Shown here one piece after another: positions 7,539 to 10,017 of a stretch of 10,017 nucleotides of DNA. The notes under the pieces are model-generated. The model did no database searches and was not told the origin of the DNA. It saw only the letters and a program-made list of their open reading frames with translations. The position numbers were made by a program, and so were the translations under genes. Within the stretch, counting starts at the first letter, position 1, and every line of letters starts with the position of its first letter. This stretch comes from Flavobacteriaceae bacterium (GTDB lineage Bacteria; Bacteroidota; Bacteroidia; Flavobacteriales; Flavobacteriaceae), in the NCBI GenBank assembly GCA_002709185.1, contig PAQB01000015.1, forward strand, positions 1 through 10,017, read 5' to 3'.

Positions 7539-8285
7539 ATGCAAAAAGAAACCAAACTTTACGGATTGCGTGCCATATTGGAAGCCATTGAAGCCGATAA
7601 GTCTATAGACAAAATATTCTTGCAAAAAGGTCTTAAAGGTGAGTTGTTTGGTAAACTAGAAAATAAGATTCGAAAAAAAGGCCTTAATTTTAGTTATGTG
7701 CCAGTTGAAAAGCTAAACAGACTAACGCCTAGCAACCATCAGGGCGCGGTAGCACAAATGTCCCCCATTTCTTTTTACGATTTAGATACCTTGGTAACCG
7801 CAGTAAAAGAGACGAAGCAACACCCTCTATTTTTAGTGTTGGATCAATTGAGTGATGTCCGTAACTTCGGAGCCATCATAAGAACCGCTGAATGTACGGG
7901 AGTTGACGGCATTATCATACAAAAAAAAGGCAGTGCACCAATAAATGGAGACACCATTAAAACAAGTGCAGGCGCTGTTTTTAATATTCCAATATGCAAA
8001 GTTGATCACATCAAAGATGCCTTGTACTATTTTCAAGCCTCAGACATAAAAATTATTGCTGCAACTGAAAAAACCGAGAACTCACTATACATTACAGATT
8101 TCACAAAAGGCTGTGCCATTGTGATGGGTTCAGAGGGCAAAGGTATTACCCCATCCGTATTAAAAATAGCGAATGCCAAAGCCAAACTTCCAATGTTTGG
8201 TAACATCGCATCTTTAAATGTTTCGGTCGCTTGTGGTGTATTTTTGTACGAAGCGGTCCGCCAACGTCAATCATCTGACTTGTAG
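7539..8285 (+). CDS. rlmB: 23S rRNA (guanosine-2'-O-)-methyltransferase RlmB (TrmH/SpoU family)
   Basis: This 248-residue SPOUT methyltransferase should add a 2'-O-methyl group from S-adenosylmethionine to a guanosine of 23S rRNA (G2251 in E. coli numbering). The N-terminal SpoU substrate-binding domain covers about 4-75 (KLYGLRAILEAIE, then NHQGAVA). The knotted SpoU domain follows at about 95-243, with motif 1 LDQLSDVRNFGAIIRTA (101-117; Asn109 and Arg115 conserved), motif 2 VMGSEGKGI (195-203) and motif 3 SLNVSVA (225-231). The ATG at 7539 fits the family start. An in-frame TTG at 7524 would add five residues (MYFYS) but overlaps a promoter-like element. The 3' end overlaps the convergent rhomboid gene by 19 bases. 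A TrmH-family enzyme acting on tRNA or another rRNA site cannot be fully excluded, but length and N-terminal domain favour RlmB. Confidence 0.88.
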   Translation: MQKETKLYGLRAILEAIEADKSIDKIFLQKGLKGELFGKLENKIRKKGLNFSYVPVEKLNRLTPSNHQGAVAQMSPISFYDLDTLVTAVKETKQHPLFLVLDQLSDVRNFGAIIRTAECTGVDGIIIQKKGSAPINGDTIKTSAGAVFNIPICKVDHIKDALYYFQASDIKIIAATEKTENSLYITDFTKGCAIVMGSEGKGITPSVLKIANAKAKLPMFGNIASLNVSVACGVFLYEAVRQRQSSDL

Positions 8286-8989
8286 TTATAATTGATCTTT
8301 ATATCTTCTGAAGACTGTTCGGGTTCCCCCTTATCAATAAAATTACCATCAGCATCAAATTGCTGCAAAAATGGATCCTGAGAGACATCATAATCCTCGG
8401 ATTCCCAAGCATAAGATTCTGAATTTGGAAGATGTGATTTAAATAAGAATGCGAAGAAAAGACCTACGACAAAGCCCGAAAAGTGTCCTTCCCAAGACAT
8501 TTTTTCTTTCACAGGAAAAATGTACCATAACATGCCGCCATATAGGAACACCACAACAAGCGAAAGCGCTATCAAGCGGTAATGTTTAGAAAGCAAACCT
8601 TTGAACAATAAAAAGCTCATTAAAACATAAACTAAACCACTAGCACCAATGTGGTAGGCCGATTTTCCAATACACCATGTCAATAGGCCTGAGAAAATAA
8701 TTCCCCAAAAAATAAGCCGCCAGGCCAATGGTTTATAAAAATAAAATAAAGCCATAGAAAGTACAAACAAAGGCAGACTGTTATGGTATAAATGGGATAG
8801 AGATCCATGAATAAAAACACTAGAAAAAACGCCAACAAGACCCTTTGTTGTACGGGGATAAATTCCATAAGATTTTAAATCTAGGCCAAAGCGGAGTTCA
8901 GCCCAGAAAACCACCCATATCAATAATAAAAATAAGAGCGGATAGCCTAAAACGCCAGTTGTGAACTGAAATGAATAATTTGACTTCAT
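8267..8989 (-). CDS. Rhomboid-family intramembrane serine protease
   Basis: This 240-residue inner-membrane protein should cleave transmembrane or membrane-near segments of other proteins. About six membrane helices are visible: roughly 13-30, 52-62 with 67-85, 90-108, 117-133, 138-157 and 167-184. The catalytic dyad is Ser117 in GASG (115-118) and His169 in WEGHFSG. HLYHN (66-70) matches the His...Asn oxyanion pair of the GlpG type (His66, Asn70). The C-terminal tail, about 185-240, is outside the membrane and strongly acidic, with 15 Asp/Glu against 3 Lys and no Arg. The gene converges with rlmB, overlapping by 19 bases, and is divergent from rarA across 54 bases. The natural substrate cannot be told from sequence. 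No terminator is visible after its stop. Confidence 0.92.
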   Translation of the reverse strand: MKSNYSFQFTTGVLGYPLLFLLLIWVVFWAELRFGLDLKSYGIYPRTTKGLVGVFSSVFIHGSLSHLYHNSLPLFVLSMALFYFYKPLAWRLIFWGIIFSGLLTWCIGKSAYHIGASGLVYVLMSFLLFKGLLSKHYRLIALSLVVVFLYGGMLWYIFPVKEKMSWEGHFSGFVVGLFFAFLFKSHLPNSESYAWESEDYDVSQDPFLQQFDADGNFIDKGEPEQSSEDIKINYNYKSDD

Positions 8990-8994
8990 TTACA

Positions 8995-9002
8995 TAAAAA
9001 TA
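8995..9002 (-). promoter_or_regulatory. Candidate -7 element of the rhomboid gene
   Basis: Read on the minus strand the bases are TATTTTTA, the same octamer as before rlmB, ending 5 bases before the rhomboid ATG. No -33 TTG with normal spacing is visible on this strand, so support rests on the octamer and its position. Confidence 0.3.
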
Positions 9003-9008
9003 CAAAAG

Positions 9009-9039
9009 TTGAAATAACTTAAAAAAAAAGTTTATTTTG
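9009..9039 (+). promoter_or_regulatory. Candidate promoter of rarA
   Basis: TTG at 9009-9011 and TTATTTTG at 9032-9039 (one mismatch to TAnnTTTG) are 20 bases apart, the same spacing as in the candidate susC promoter. The -7 element ends 4 bases before the rarA ATG, which predicts a transcript starting at or next to the start codon. The 54-base gap to the rhomboid start holds both divergent promoters. Confidence 0.35.
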
Positions 9040-9043
9040 TGAT

Positions 9044-10017
9044 ATGAATACACCGCTCGCAGAACGCCTTCGCCCTAGCACACTCGCAGATTATATAAGC
9101 CAACGACACCTCATTGGGAAAAATGGAGCGCTTACAAAAGCTTTGCAGCAAGGATTGATCCCGTCTATGATTTTATGGGGGCCTCCAGGCGTCGGAAAGA
9201 CCACACTAGCCAACATCATTGCCAAATCATCCGAACGGCCATTTTACACCCTCAGCGCAATCAACTCAGGGGTAAAAGAGGTCCGAGAAGTCATTGAAAA
9301 AGCCAAGCAAAAAGGAGGTCTTTTTACCACAAAAAATCCCATTTTATTTATTGATGAAATTCACCGTTTTAGCAAATCTCAACAAGACTCTTTATTACAA
9401 GCCGTAGAAAAAGGCTGGGTGACTCTCATCGGTGCGACCACTGAAAATCCAAGTTTTGAAGTCATCTCAGCCTTGTTATCGCGCTGTCAAGTTTACACTT
9501 TAAACCCATTTGATAAAGCCGATCTCAAGGCTCTATTAGAACGCGCACTTAAAACAGATGAAGCTCTTGTAAAGAAAAATATCAAACTTCAAGAAACCGA
9601 AGCTTTGATCAAATTATCGGGAGGTGATGCGCGTAAATTACTCAATATCTTTGAGCTAATCGTCAATTCGGAAAGCGGAAAAAAAATTATAATTTCAAAT
9701 GATTTTGTACAGAATAAGGTTCAAAATAACCAAATTATTTACGATAAAACAGGCGACCAACACTACGACATTATATCGGCCTTTATCAAATCTATCCGGG
9801 GCAGTGATCCCAATGCAGCCGTATACTGGCTCGCACGAATGCTTGCCGGTGGTGAAGATGTCAAATTCATTGCCAGGCGGCTTTTGATTTTAGCCAGTGA
9901 AGACATCGGAAATGCCAATCCCACAGCCCTTGTCATGGCCAATTCAACGATGCAAGCCGTAGCAGCTATAGGACTCCCTGAGTCTCGAATAATTTTAAGT
10001 CAATGCGCTACCTACTT
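9044..10017 (+). CDS. rarA: Replication-associated recombination protein RarA/MgsA (AAA+ ATPase), 3' end outside window
   Basis: The frame stays open from the ATG at 9044 to the window edge: 324 whole codons, about three quarters of the usual length of 420-450 residues. RarA is a tetrameric clamp-loader-like ATPase that acts at stalled or gapped replication forks with SSB. Visible motifs are Walker A GPPGVGKT (46-53), Walker B ILFIDE (100-105), sensor 1 in GATTENPSFEV (Asn135), the arginine finger in LLSRC (Arg147) and sensor 2 in GGDARKLLN (Arg197). The C-terminal tetramerisation domain begins around 240 and includes AVYWLARMLAGGEDVKFIARRLLILASEDIG, a RarA hallmark that separates it from RuvB and clamp-loader subunits. 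The start MNTPLAERLRP is the expected N-terminus of the family. It is divergent from the rhomboid gene. Confidence 0.94.
   Translation, partial: MNTPLAERLRPSTLADYISQRHLIGKNGALTKALQQGLIPSMILWGPPGVGKTTLANIIAKSSERPFYTLSAINSGVKEVREVIEKAKQKGGLFTTKNPILFIDEIHRFSKSQQDSLLQAVEKGWVTLIGATTENPSFEVISALLSRCQVYTLNPFDKADLKALLERALKTDEALVKKNIKLQETEALIKLSGGDARKLLNIFELIVNSESGKKIIISNDFVQNKVQNNQIIYDKTGDQHYDIISAFIKSIRGSDPNAAVYWLARMLAGGEDVKFIARRLLILASEDIGNANPTALVMANSTMQAVAAIGLPESRIILSQCATY

Noticed and set aside
8680..8868. 62-codon minus-strand frame inside the rhomboid gene
   Set aside because: It is a shadow of membrane-helix codons, and the rhomboid frame carries the catalytic Ser and His motifs.
9699..9887. 62-codon plus-strand frame inside rarA
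   Set aside because: It overlaps conserved RarA sequence in another frame; rarA itself stays open to the window edge.
1..10017. Defence system, prophage, integron, CRISPR array or insertion sequence
   Set aside because: No transposase, integrase, nuclease, direct repeat array or target-site duplication is visible; every long frame belongs to a known family or to the SusE-position lipoprotein.

Overview
The window comes from the chromosome of a bacterium in the Bacteroidota, most likely a member of the Flavobacteriaceae. The evidence is a SusC/SusD pair, a secreted protease with a C-terminal type IX secretion (T9SS) sorting domain, A-rich leaders without Shine-Dalgarno sequences, promoter-like TTG / TAnnTTTG elements, and AT-rich DNA. 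I see no mobile element, CRISPR array, tRNA or rRNA, and no sign of recent transfer.

Left part (1-5522): a strong terminator closes whatever lies upstream. A 222-base AT-rich leader follows, with a candidate promoter and a row of small AAC...GTT dyads. A tight three-gene operon comes next, with gaps of 11 and 19 bases: a SusC-type TonB-dependent outer-membrane transporter, its SusD-like surface lipoprotein, and a third lipoprotein of unknown function in the SusE position. It ends at a hairpin with a T-run.

Middle (5540-7501): a secreted subtilisin-like (S8) protease with a KP-43-type beta-rich C-terminal region and a T9SS type A sorting tail, closed by its own strong terminator. The likely shared job is nutrition. 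The protease would cut protein outside the cell or on its surface, SusD and the third lipoprotein would bind the products, and SusC would import them. No carbohydrate-active enzyme and no regulator (ECF sigma/anti-sigma, hybrid two-component system, AraC) is visible here, so the substrate is inferred only from the protease next door.

Right part (7539-10017): housekeeping genes. rlmB (23S rRNA 2'-O-methyltransferase) converges on and overlaps by 19 bases a rhomboid intramembrane protease gene. The rhomboid gene is divergent from rarA (AAA+ replication-associated recombination protein), which runs off the right edge. All three starts have a -7-like element only 4-5 bases from the ATG, which suggests leaderless or nearly leaderless transcripts.

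I do not see a clearly new system. The points most worth a second look are the Asp-to-Glu change at the expected catalytic acid of the subtilase, the cysteine cluster of the third lipoprotein, the hairpin directly before the protease gene, and the phased dyads upstream of susC.
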